NCBI RefSeq assembly: GCF_000092065.1
Contig: NC_009369.1
Span: 248,001 to 312,000, forward strand
Origin: Ostreococcus lucimarinus CCE9901
Taxonomy: Eukaryota > Chlorophyta > Mamiellophyceae > Mamiellales > Bathycoccaceae
DNA: 64,000 bases
Direction: 5' to 3'
Part shown: in pieces, positions 9,021-17,258 of the stretch
How positions within the stretch are numbered: position 1 is the stretch's first letter
How the letters are laid out: the number at the start of each line of letters is the position of its first letter
Made by a program: the position numbers and the translations under genes
Notes under the pieces: generated by a model
Told to the model about the DNA's origin: nothing
The model's database searches: none
What the model saw: only the letters and a program-made list of their open reading frames with translations

Positions 9021-10073
9021 TCAGAAGAATTGCGGCGCCGTGAATCGCAACGCGGCGCTTCGAAACACGTCGACGTGCGCGTCTAGACTCGGCTCGATGG
9101 GCTTAGAGTACCCACCTCCCATGGTGATCACGAGAGGGACCTCACGGGCGATGCACATCGAATACACGGCGTTGTTTCGTCGTAGTAACCCTTCGCGGCT
9201 CATCGCGAGTCGCCCGAACGAATCCTCCTTCAAAGCGTCGATACCAGCTTGGAAAAACACGATCGCTGGGTCGTAATCATCGAATAACTTCGGCAGCCAC
9301 TGCTCGAGAAGGCTTAAATATTCCTCATCCTCGCAATCGTCCGGCAATTCGACGTCGTGCGTCGATTTCTCCCGCGTCTTGATGGGGTAGTTCTTTTCGC
9401 CGTGCATGGAAAACGTCACCACCTGCGCGTCGCCCTCGAAAATTTTTGCCGTGCCGTTCCCTTGATGCACGTCAAGATCGATGACTAATATTTTACGATC
9501 TCGCAGCGAGTCCGCGAACTCGCGTCTGGCGACGTTGATGGCGACCGCGACGTCGTTGAACACGCAAAAGCCTTCGCCTCTGTCCCTGTACGCGTGGTGC
9601 GTCCCCCCCGCGATCTGCGCGCTCGCTCGCGCACCGCTCATCACCTCTCGCATGCACGCCACCGTTCCTCCGGTGCTCGCCAACGAGCGTTCGACGTTCT
9701 GCTGAGCCATGGGGAAGCCAATCTTTCGCACCTCGTCCTCTCGCAGCGTGAGCGTCAGCACCCGCTGCACGTACTCCGGGCAGTGCGTCAACAGCAGCTC
9801 GCTCTCGATGTCCACTTTCGGAGACTCCAGAAGTGTGATCTTGTTCACCAACGCCGCGTCGCGGCGCAGAGCTTCGCGCGTGCGCGCGTACTTGTCCATC
9901 GGAAAGCGATGTCCGTCTGGGAGGTCCACCCGCGCCCAGTCCGCGAAAAACACCGAGAGCGGTCTGGGCGGCGACGCGCGCGTCGACGGAGACGCGGAAG
10001 CCGCGGTAGACACCGCGCGGTGCAGGCTCGCCGCCAGCGCTTGACCGCGCGGGAAAAGAGGGGCGGGACGCAT
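9021..10073 (-). CDS. Class IV-like histone deacetylase (HDAC11/HDA2 type)
   Basis: Predicted 350 residues with the arginase/deacetylase fold. Catalytic motifs are all present: GGTHHA (156-161, the His pair), FNDVAVA, the zinc-binding DLDVHQGNGT (199-208), FFQAGIDAL with the second zinc Asp, and GGGYS near the C terminus. This pattern and the short length match class IV and bacterial-type deacetylases rather than class I or II. The first 35 residues are rich in Ser, Ala and Arg, so plastid or mitochondrial import is possible. Substrate (histone or other acyl-lysine) cannot be told from sequence. Confidence 0.9.
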   Translation of the reverse strand: MRPAPLFPRGQALAASLHRAVSTAASASPSTRASPPRPLSVFFADWARVDLPDGHRFPMDKYARTREALRRDAALVNKITLLESPKVDIESELLLTHCPEYVQRVLTLTLREDEVRKIGFPMAQQNVERSLASTGGTVACMREVMSGARASAQIAGGTHHAYRDRGEGFCVFNDVAVAINVARREFADSLRDRKILVIDLDVHQGNGTAKIFEGDAQVVTFSMHGEKNYPIKTREKSTHDVELPDDCEDEEYLSLLEQWLPKLFDDYDPAIVFFQAGIDALKEDSFGRLAMSREGLLRRNNAVYSMCIAREVPLVITMGGGYSKPIEPSLDAHVDVFRSAALRFTAPQFF

Positions 10074-10118
10074 GCCGCGAGGCGGCGTGTGCGGCGCGAC
10101 GACTCCGAGTCTTGGATT

Positions 10119-11783
10119 TCAATCCACGTCGGTGACGTGACTCGCGTGTAATAAATCCGGTAAATTCGTGAGTGAGTGCTTTTTGGCGTATTCCCGGCGT
10201 ACGGCGTCGATCGCGGCTCGGGCTGATGGGGAATCCTCGCCGAGGACGCACACGACGCCGCCGGAACCGCCGCCGGTGATTTTGGCGCCGAATAACGCGT
10301 TTCTTTCCACGTCGACTTCGCGAACGAGTCGCACTAAATCATCAGTAGCGGTTGAACCTAAGCCGACGGAGCTGTAGGAGCTGTGGCTGGCGAACATGAG
10401 ATCCCCGAGTCGTCGGCCAAGTTGTCGAACGTCGTCGTCGGCGCAAACGTCGTCGCTCGGCCAATCTTCTAAAATACTCAAAAATTCGCGCACGCGTGCG
10501 TGCTCGCGTACAGCGTGACTCACGGTTGCACGCAAGGTATACGTTGAGTCGGCGTCGATGGTGGTGTTCGGCTCGTCGTCGTGGCTGATGTATCGCGCGA
10601 GGAACGATTTGCCCGTCATTTCCTCGTCTACGTGCTGCGACCACGACATCGGACTTCCAGCGCTGCCCTCGTCCCACTGCCGAGCTGTGATGACACCACA
10701 CAGATCCACTTTACTCGGCACGACGTCTCTGTTCAATCGCGCGTTCATTTCGTTGATGAGGATCTTTTTGCCCATGAACGTGCCGCATCGCACGCGCGCG
10801 TAATCTGAACCGCCCGAGTTCGAGTGTCGCACGCCAGAATCGATGCCCCACACCCGCAGCTTTCGCGGCAATGGCACCAGTCGATATATGTCTTCAGCCC
10901 CGTCGTGTGACGTGTTGGCCAAATCGCAATCGATGGCGATGAAATTTCCGCGCGACGCCGAATCGACGGAGTGAAAGCACGCGTACTGATCCATGAATCC
11001 GCAAGGCGCCCCGACGACGTCATTTTCCGCGGTTTGACAATACAGAGGAATCATCGCCACATGCGCGCTAAACCTTCGAGCGGCGTCGTCTTCGGAAACC
11101 ACGCCAGCGCGCAGCGCGCTCGCCGCCACGGCTCTCGCCACGGCGATTTCCACCGCCGCCGAACTCGCCACGCCTTTCCCTTGCGGCACGTCCGAGCGAA
11201 TCTCAATCTCGCAATCGCATCGCGCGAGCTTCTTCACCCACGCTCGCGCGCGTTTATTCGACGCGTCCGCATCGCTCGATATCGCTCGCAAAAACTCCCC
11301 CATCGCGCCGGCGACGTACGCCGCCCATCGCTCGTTCGCCGCGCTCGGCGTCCTCTCAAAATATTCCCTCGTCTTCCCCGCATCGAACGTCTCCGCGTCG
11401 AACACCTCATCGAATCGCGCTTCAAAACATCGCGCGTCCTCTTCCTCCGCGCCGCGCGTCCCGATCGTCACCGTTCGCGCTCGAAACGTCCCGCTCGTCC
11501 CGCTCGCCGCGTCTCGAAACCGCGCGCGACACTCCGTTCGCCGCCCTCCGAGCCCCAACTGCGCGACCGTCGCGCCGGAGTAATCCGCGATCCCTCCCAT
11601 GACGTCCACGCGTCCGCGTCCGACGCCGACGCCCGCGCTCGCGCCGTCGTCGTCGCCACCGTCCTCGAAAAATCGCGCGATGTCCCCGTCACCAACGAAC
11701 TCGCGCGACGTTTTCGTCGTCGTCCGCGTCGACGCGCGCGCGAGCGCCGCTCGAAGCGCTCGCGCGATCGCGTCGCTACGCAT
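10119..11783 (-). CDS. L-arabinokinase/galactokinase-like GHMP sugar kinase
   Basis: Predicted 554 residues. The N-terminal substrate block RVDVMGGIADYSG is at 58-70 and the ATP-loop VPQGKGVASSAA at 199-210. The latter is followed by NDVVGAPCGFMDQ, and a C-terminal GAKITGGGSGGVV forms GHMP motif 3. The DVMGGIADYSG wording is characteristic of plant L-arabinokinase (ARA1), which salvages arabinose from cell-wall turnover. Plant ARA1 proteins also carry an N-terminal glycosyltransferase-like half that is missing here; only the kinase part is present. Arabinose is therefore likely but galactose or another sugar is possible. Confidence 0.85.
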   Translation of the reverse strand: MRSDAIARALRAALARASTRTTTKTSREFVGDGDIARFFEDGGDDDGASAGVGVGRGRVDVMGGIADYSGATVAQLGLGGRRTECRARFRDAASGTSGTFRARTVTIGTRGAEEEDARCFEARFDEVFDAETFDAGKTREYFERTPSAANERWAAYVAGAMGEFLRAISSDADASNKRARAWVKKLARCDCEIEIRSDVPQGKGVASSAAVEIAVARAVAASALRAGVVSEDDAARRFSAHVAMIPLYCQTAENDVVGAPCGFMDQYACFHSVDSASRGNFIAIDCDLANTSHDGAEDIYRLVPLPRKLRVWGIDSGVRHSNSGGSDYARVRCGTFMGKKILINEMNARLNRDVVPSKVDLCGVITARQWDEGSAGSPMSWSQHVDEEMTGKSFLARYISHDDEPNTTIDADSTYTLRATVSHAVREHARVREFLSILEDWPSDDVCADDDVRQLGRRLGDLMFASHSSYSSVGLGSTATDDLVRLVREVDVERNALFGAKITGGGSGGVVCVLGEDSPSARAAIDAVRREYAKKHSLTNLPDLLHASHVTDVD

Positions 11784-11964
11784 CGCGTCACCGGCCGTCG
11801 CGCGCGTCGTCGTCGTCGTCGTCTGACGCGCTCGACGTCGCGATTCGCGTCGCGAGCGCGCCTTTGCGGTGCACTTTTTGAGCGCTCGATCGGCATCTTA
11901 TCCGTCGCCCGCACACGCGCGCGCGTCGCCACGGCGCCCGAATCGCGCTCGATCGACGCCCGAG

Positions 11965-13509
11965 ATGTCGACGCGCGTCCGCGACGCGCCGCGCGTCGCG
12001 ACGCGCGCGCACGCGCGGCGCGTCGGGCGTAAAACTCGAAAGAGTGGGACGTCATCGTCCGCGGGACGGCGACGTCGCGACGGCGTCGCGCGGTCGACGG
12101 CGGACGACGGCGAACGATCGACGGCGCGCGAGGCGCGCGGCGCGCAGTCGCGTCGCGAGGCGCTGCTGCGCGCGGCGAGCGCGACGGTGATGGCGACGAC
12201 GACGACGACGGCGGACGCGGCGCGCGCGGCGGCGGGCGCGGCGCGGCGACTGCAGGAGACGTACTTCGCGGCGACGTCGAAAGCGATCGCGCCCGAGCGG
12301 TGGTACCCGTACTGGTGGGCGCTGCCGCTCGCGCCGTACGGGAGCAAAGCGACGGCGCTCGCGGAGGCGGTGCCGGGGGAGGTGTGGACGTTCGATCAGT
12401 TGCAAGGATTGCTCGACGTGCTCGTCAACGTGCGAATGACGGTGGCGCGACTGGAGGGGGGGGGGTTGTGGGTGCACAACCCGGTGGCGCCGACGAAGGA
12501 GCTGGTGGGGATGGTGAAGGAGCTGGAGAAACGATACGGCGCCGTGAAACACATCGTCGTCGGGAGCGCGGCGATCGAGCATAAGATTTACAGCGGGCCG
12601 TTCAGCAAGGCGTTTCCGAACGCCGACGTGTGGTTGCCGCCGAAGAATTGGACGTTTCCGGTGGACGTGCCTCTGGAGACGTACGTGCCGTTTTACCCGC
12701 AAGGGTCGCCGAAGACGCTTCCGATGCAATCGATCGGAGGCGAACAAAACGTGCCGTGGGCGAACGAGATTGAACACGCCGTGCTGCAAGTCGGCGGCTC
12801 GTCCCTGCGCGGATTCAAGGATCCTTGGTTCGTCGACACCGCGTTTTATTTGAAGCGCACGAAAACGGTCGTGCTCACGGATGTCATGGAAAAGGTGAGC
12901 CAACAAGCGCCGCCGGTGTGTCAAATCAACCCGCAGCCGCTCTTGGTGCGCGCGATGGATGAGCCGGACAAGGTGCCGGCGAACACATCGCAGGCGAGAA
13001 GCGACGGGTGGGGGAAAACCGTCTTGTTTGGTTTGCTCTTCAACCCGAACGCGGTGGAGTTTGAATTTAGCGGAGACATCGCCAACGATTTGCTCGATGG
13101 GTTCAAGTGGGATCCGAGCTGGCGCGCCGATTTCGACGCCCTCGTCGCCAAGCCGATGTTTGTGCCGCCCATTTTAGCCGTCTTGGCGTTCCCGCGTCGC
13201 CGCGACGAAGTCAAGCGTTGGTCGAACATCGTCACCTCGTGGGATTTCACGTCCATCATCCCGAGCCACCTCGACGGTCCCTTCAACGCGACGCCGGATG
13301 AATTCACCGCCGCCATGGACTTTGCCTTGACGGCGACGCCGTACGAGCAATTCGGCGCCAACGCGCAGAGCTTAATCGACGTCGACAAATTGAGCGTCGA
13401 TCTCAAGTCTCTCGAAGTGCCCAAGCCGTTGAGTCCGGAGCTCATCACTCCTCCCAAACCAGCGCAGGAAGCGGTGGAAATCGTCCTCGACGCCGCGTCG
13501 GAGCAATAA
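11965..13509 (+). CDS. DUF4336 family protein, probably plastid-targeted
   Basis: Predicted 514 residues from ATG 11965 (another in-frame ATG at 11869 lies close to the divergent kinase gene). Residues 1-80 are extremely Arg/Ala/Ser-rich, consistent with a plastid transit peptide. The mature region has features I associate with DUF4336 in algae, plants and cyanobacteria: WYPYWWALPLAPYG, LWVHNPVAPTKEL, IVVGSAAIEHKIYSGPF, WLPPKNW and DPWFVDTAFY. This fold looks metallo-beta-lactamase-like without all metal ligands. Biochemical role is unknown. Confidence 0.82.
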   Translation: MSTRVRDAPRVATRAHARRVGRKTRKSGTSSSAGRRRRDGVARSTADDGERSTAREARGAQSRREALLRAASATVMATTTTTADAARAAAGAARRLQETYFAATSKAIAPERWYPYWWALPLAPYGSKATALAEAVPGEVWTFDQLQGLLDVLVNVRMTVARLEGGGLWVHNPVAPTKELVGMVKELEKRYGAVKHIVVGSAAIEHKIYSGPFSKAFPNADVWLPPKNWTFPVDVPLETYVPFYPQGSPKTLPMQSIGGEQNVPWANEIEHAVLQVGGSSLRGFKDPWFVDTAFYLKRTKTVVLTDVMEKVSQQAPPVCQINPQPLLVRAMDEPDKVPANTSQARSDGWGKTVLFGLLFNPNAVEFEFSGDIANDLLDGFKWDPSWRADFDALVAKPMFVPPILAVLAFPRRRDEVKRWSNIVTSWDFTSIIPSHLDGPFNATPDEFTAAMDFALTATPYEQFGANAQSLIDVDKLSVDLKSLEVPKPLSPELITPPKPAQEAVEIVLDAASEQ

Positions 13510-13590
13510 CTAGCGAGTCTCGCGTTTTAATCAAACCGTCGCGAACTACGGATAAGACCTCAAACCTCACCGCGCGCTCCCATCGACGCG

Positions 13591-14664
13591 ATGCTCGCCC
13601 TCGCGAGCGCATCGCGCGCGAGCGCGTCACACGCGATGTCGCGCACCGCGCGCGCGCCGCTCGACCGCTCTCGCGCGCGAGCGCCGTCGTCGTCGTCGGT
13701 TTTCACGCGTCGATCGAGCGCGTCCCGCTCGACCACGCACGTCGTCCGCGCCGCGTCGGACGAGCGCGTGGAGACGCACGCGTTCTTCTCCCCGTCCAAA
13801 ATCAACCTGTTCTTACGAATCACCGCGCGAAGACCCGATGGATTCCACGACCTCGCGTCGCTGTTCCACGTCATCGACCTCGGGGACGACATGACGTTTG
13901 CGAAGTCGTCGAGCGAGACGAAGGACACGCTGATCTGTAACGACCCCACGATCCCGACGGATTCGTCGAATTTAGTGATCAAGGCGTTGGATTTGTTCCG
14001 CGCGAAGACGGGCGTGCGACAGTACTTTTGGATCGAGCTGGATAAAAAGGTGCCGCACGGCGCCGGACTCGGCGGCGGGAGCGGAAACGCGGCGACGACG
14101 CTCTTCGCCGCGAATAAGTTGTGTGGATCGCCGGCGACGGAGGCGGAACTGTTGGAGTGGAGTGGGGAAATAGGAAGCGATATTTCGGTGTTCTTTTCTA
14201 AGGGCGCGGCGTATTGCACGGGGAGAGGGGAGATTGTGGAGGACGTGGAGCCGCCGTTGGATTTAGCCACGAAGATGTTGCTCGTGAAGCCGCCGATGGG
14301 GTGCTCGACGCCGGCTATATTTAAGGCGCTCGATCTCGATGGACGCTCGAAGGCGGACCCGTTAGAGTTGTTGAAACGCATCGGCGTCGATGGATGCTCG
14401 GAGACGGTGTGCATCAACGATCTCGAGGCGCCCGCGTTTACGGTGTTGCCCGAACTCGCCGAGCTCAAGGAACGGCTCAAGGCGGCGACGGCGGATAAAA
14501 AGACGGTGGTTTTCATGTCTGGTAGCGGTAGCACGATCGTCATCGTCGGCGACGATGACGTTCCCGCGTTCGTGGCGCGAGACGACGCCCTGTTCAAGGC
14601 GCCCACGCGATTAATCACGAGAAAGCCCGGCGAGTGGTACGCGCCGACGCTTCGCCGAGCGTAA
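13591..14664 (+). CDS. ispE: 4-diphosphocytidyl-2-C-methyl-D-erythritol kinase (plastid MEP pathway)
   Basis: Predicted 357 residues. The first about 55 residues form a plastid transit peptide (Ser/Ala/Arg-rich, no acids early). The kinase begins with FFSPSKINLFLRI, the IspE substrate block with the key Lys, then RPDGFHDLASLFHVI. The GHMP ATP-binding loop PHGAGLGGGSGNAA lies at about 155-168, then GSDISVFF, and MSGSGST as the C-terminal motif. The enzyme phosphorylates CDP-methylerythritol in the non-mevalonate isoprenoid pathway, which supplies carotenoid and chlorophyll side chains. The gene is 49 bp from the convergent PsbP gene. Confidence 0.95.
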   Translation: MLALASASRASASHAMSRTARAPLDRSRARAPSSSSVFTRRSSASRSTTHVVRAASDERVETHAFFSPSKINLFLRITARRPDGFHDLASLFHVIDLGDDMTFAKSSSETKDTLICNDPTIPTDSSNLVIKALDLFRAKTGVRQYFWIELDKKVPHGAGLGGGSGNAATTLFAANKLCGSPATEAELLEWSGEIGSDISVFFSKGAAYCTGRGEIVEDVEPPLDLATKMLLVKPPMGCSTPAIFKALDLDGRSKADPLELLKRIGVDGCSETVCINDLEAPAFTVLPELAELKERLKAATADKKTVVFMSGSGSTIVIVGDDDVPAFVARDDALFKAPTRLITRKPGEWYAPTLRRA

Positions 14665-14713
14665 ACGTGAATGGTAATAAAATCTCTACGGCATAGCGAC
14701 AACTACTGAACGA

Positions 14714-15529
14714 CTACTGGCCGATTCTCAGCCCGATATAACTGCTCACACTCGGCGTATCCGCTTCGAACTGCCTGAACGAATCCACCATGACGTCGAA
14801 TATCTTGGAATTCTTTTCGTACGAAGCCGTCGGCGACTGCAACCGCAATTCGTACAGCTTCCCGTTCTCCGTCCCGAGCGCGCTTCGCAGCGTCCGATCC
14901 CACTCCAACGTCTGCGGTCGATCCTCCGCCGTCAACCCGTACTGATTCCTCGCGCTATAACTCGAAATCCTCACCTCCACGTCGTAATACACTTTCCCAT
15001 CGCTCTTCGTCCTTCGCCTCGCGTTTAAAATCTCCTTCTCTCGCCGCACCCCCAGCCGCGTCGACATCAGCTCGCCGACGTACTGTTCCAGCACCCTCTT
15101 CGCCGCGTCCTCCGCCGTTCCCAGATCTTCCACGCTCTCGTACGCGCTGCTCGACGGCGAGCTCACCGCGACGAACGCGTTCGTCTCGACCTCGCTCGCG
15201 TCTCGAAAAAACACGTCGTTCCCGCTCCCCCTGACCTCGACCCACGCGCTCGGTCGATCGAATCCGTACCCATCGATCGCGTCCGTGTACCGCGCGAATC
15301 CGATCGGCGGTCGTTCGAACGCGCGCGCGGGCGTCGCGATCGCGACGCGCGCCAGCGCCACCGCGCTCAGCGCCGCGCGCATCGCGTCGCGCCGCGTCGT
15401 CGTCGTCGTCGTCGTCGATCGCGATCGCGCGTCGCATCGCGCGACGACGGCGCGTTGGATCGCCGGCGCGCGTCGCGGCGTCGACGCGGGCGTCGCGCGA
15501 TGCGTCGCGATCGACGACGCGCGCGCCAT
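14714..15529 (-). CDS. PsbP-domain thylakoid lumen protein
   Basis: Predicted 271 residues. It has a bipartite leader: a Ser/Thr/Arg-rich plastid transit region, then twin arginines at 46-47 before a hydrophobic Ala/Val stretch ending in ARA at 68-70. That is a typical Tat-type lumen signal with cleavage before FERPP. The mature part shows the PsbP fold order: DGYGFDRPSAWVEV, FFRD, NAFVAVSSP, a YYDVEVRIS strand and a C-terminal helix with FDVMVDSFRQF. It belongs with PsbP-like/PPD proteins; which subfamily is not clear. It most likely acts in photosystem assembly or stability. Confidence 0.87.
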   Translation of the reverse strand: MARASSIATHRATPASTPRRAPAIQRAVVARCDARSRSTTTTTTTRRDAMRAALSAVALARVAIATPARAFERPPIGFARYTDAIDGYGFDRPSAWVEVRGSGNDVFFRDASEVETNAFVAVSSPSSSAYESVEDLGTAEDAAKRVLEQYVGELMSTRLGVRREKEILNARRRTKSDGKVYYDVEVRISSYSARNQYGLTAEDRPQTLEWDRTLRSALGTENGKLYELRLQSPTASYEKNSKIFDVMVDSFRQFEADTPSVSSYIGLRIGQ

Positions 15530-15657
15530 GGCGCGCGAACGACGACGACGATCGTTCGCGCGTCGAGGATTGCCGACGACGATCGATGCGTCGATCGCGC
15601 GCGACGCGCGCGCGACACTCGCGCGCGCTCGATCGCGCGATCGCGCGACGCGCGCGC

Positions 15658-17001
15658 ATGTCGCGCGCCGGCGCGGACGCCGCGCGCGCGTCGCCGACGC
15701 GCGGGACGCACCGCGGCGACGCGATGGCGGTCGGTGACGACGCCGCGCGCGCGCTCTTCGCGTGGGGGTGCGGCGAGGACGGGCAGCTCGGGCTCGACGA
15801 CGCGCGGTCGACGGCGCGCGAACGATGCGCGGCGTCGCCGCGGCGCGTGGCGCTGGAGGCGACGACGCCGGCGTCGGCGTCGCGGCGGGGCGAGGCGACG
15901 CCGCGCGCGCCGGCGTGCGGGTCGAGAAACTCGATGTGCGCGACGACGACGGGGGAGCTGTACGCGTGGGGGTGGAATTCGCACCGAGCGCTGTCGTTCG
16001 GGTGGCAGGAGTGCGACGCGCTGTTCGTGGACGCGCCGAGGCGAAGTCGACTCGAGGTGGGCGAGGGGGGGAGGCGGTTGGAGGTCGCGGCGGCGGCGAG
16101 CGGCGGATGGCACGCGCTGTGCGTGGACGCGGACGGCGCGGTTTGGGGGTGGGGTGGGAATGAGTACGCGCAAGCGGGGCGCGCGGACGCGGAGGCGGAG
16201 GCGCGGAGCGCGGCGATTCCGGATCGAGACTGGGCGCCGGCGCGGGCGTTGATTTCGCCGGCGCGGATGATTCCGCTCCCGTTCGCGGTGTCCGCGGTGT
16301 CGTGCGGAGGGATGAGCTCGTTCGCGCTCTTGCGCGACGGAAGGGTGTTCGAGTGGGGTCTGACGAGCGAAGAGGAGGAACCGCGAGAGGAACCCGCGCA
16401 CTTGCCGACGCTCGATAAACACGTCGTGGAGATCGCGGCGGGGAGCTTTCATTTGCTCATGCGCACGCGTAACGGCGAGGTACTGTCGTACGGGAACGGA
16501 ATGTACGGTCAGCTCGGACTCGGGGCGTTCAGCGCCGCGGATAAGCCTCGCGTGATTGAGACTTTCGGCCGCGTCGGCGTGGCGAAAATCGCGGCCGGCG
16601 GTTGGCACTCCGCCGCCGTCACCGCCGGCGGCTTACTGTACACTTGGGGACGCGGTGAGTACGGTCGACTCGGGCACGGCGACGACTGCAAGGACAAGGT
16701 CGTCCCGCAACTCGTCGACTTGGGCGAAGACGAATCAAACTTCATCGCCGACGTCGCCCTCGGCGGTTCGCACTCCTGCGCAATCACGTGCGAAGGTCAC
16801 GTCCTCAGTTGGGGGCGCAACACCTTAGGACGTCTCGGTCGAGTCGTTTCCGATCCATCCCCATCGTGCGGCCACCCCGGTCGCGTCGTTTTCCCGCCCC
16901 TCCCCGGCGGTAGATTTTGGCGCGTCGACAAAATTTCCTGCGGCGGCAGGCACACCCTCGCCGTCGCCGTCGCCGAAAACCTCCCATCCGCCGCCGCGTG
17001 A
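15658..17001 (+). CDS. RCC1-repeat (beta-propeller) protein
   Basis: Predicted 447 residues from ATG 15658; ATG 15724 is an alternative closer to the first repeat. Repeats have the RCC1 pattern of WG.G..GQLG followed by a V....AGG.HS... element. Examples are AWGCGEDGQLGL at the start, YAWGWNSHRALS, GNGMYGQLGLG, TWGRGEYGRLGHGD and SWGRNTLGRLG, with about six to seven blades. Such propellers act as Ran exchange factors, UVR8 photoreceptors or ubiquitin-ligase parts; nothing here assigns one. I do not see the cluster of tryptophans (GWRHT motifs) that UVR8 requires. Divergent from the PsbP gene. Confidence 0.85.
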   Translation: MSRAGADAARASPTRGTHRGDAMAVGDDAARALFAWGCGEDGQLGLDDARSTARERCAASPRRVALEATTPASASRRGEATPRAPACGSRNSMCATTTGELYAWGWNSHRALSFGWQECDALFVDAPRRSRLEVGEGGRRLEVAAAASGGWHALCVDADGAVWGWGGNEYAQAGRADAEAEARSAAIPDRDWAPARALISPARMIPLPFAVSAVSCGGMSSFALLRDGRVFEWGLTSEEEEPREEPAHLPTLDKHVVEIAAGSFHLLMRTRNGEVLSYGNGMYGQLGLGAFSAADKPRVIETFGRVGVAKIAAGGWHSAAVTAGGLLYTWGRGEYGRLGHGDDCKDKVVPQLVDLGEDESNFIADVALGGSHSCAITCEGHVLSWGRNTLGRLGRVVSDPSPSCGHPGRVVFPPLPGGRFWRVDKISCGGRHTLAVAVAENLPSAAA

Positions 17002-17258
17002 TCGCGCGCGCTTCTCTTCTCCGTGTAATCACACGCGCGCGCACAATTTAGCCCTCTTTTTTGCTCGCCGTCGCGCTTCTCCGCGCCGCGAGCGTCCCGC
17101 GCCCTCCGTCGCGTCGGCGTCGCCGTCTCCGGCGCGATCCACCGCCTCACCTAAGAAGGTCGACGTCACGGCGTCAAAAAGCGCCGCCTTCGTCGCCCCT
17201 TCGTCGCGCGACGCGCGCGATCGCGGTCGAAACGCTCGAATCGAGCGAAACGCGCGCG

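Noticed and set aside
15367-16608. 413-codon minus-strand frame opposite the RCC1 gene
   Set aside because: Arg-rich shadow frame with no domain; the plus strand has clear RCC1 repeats.
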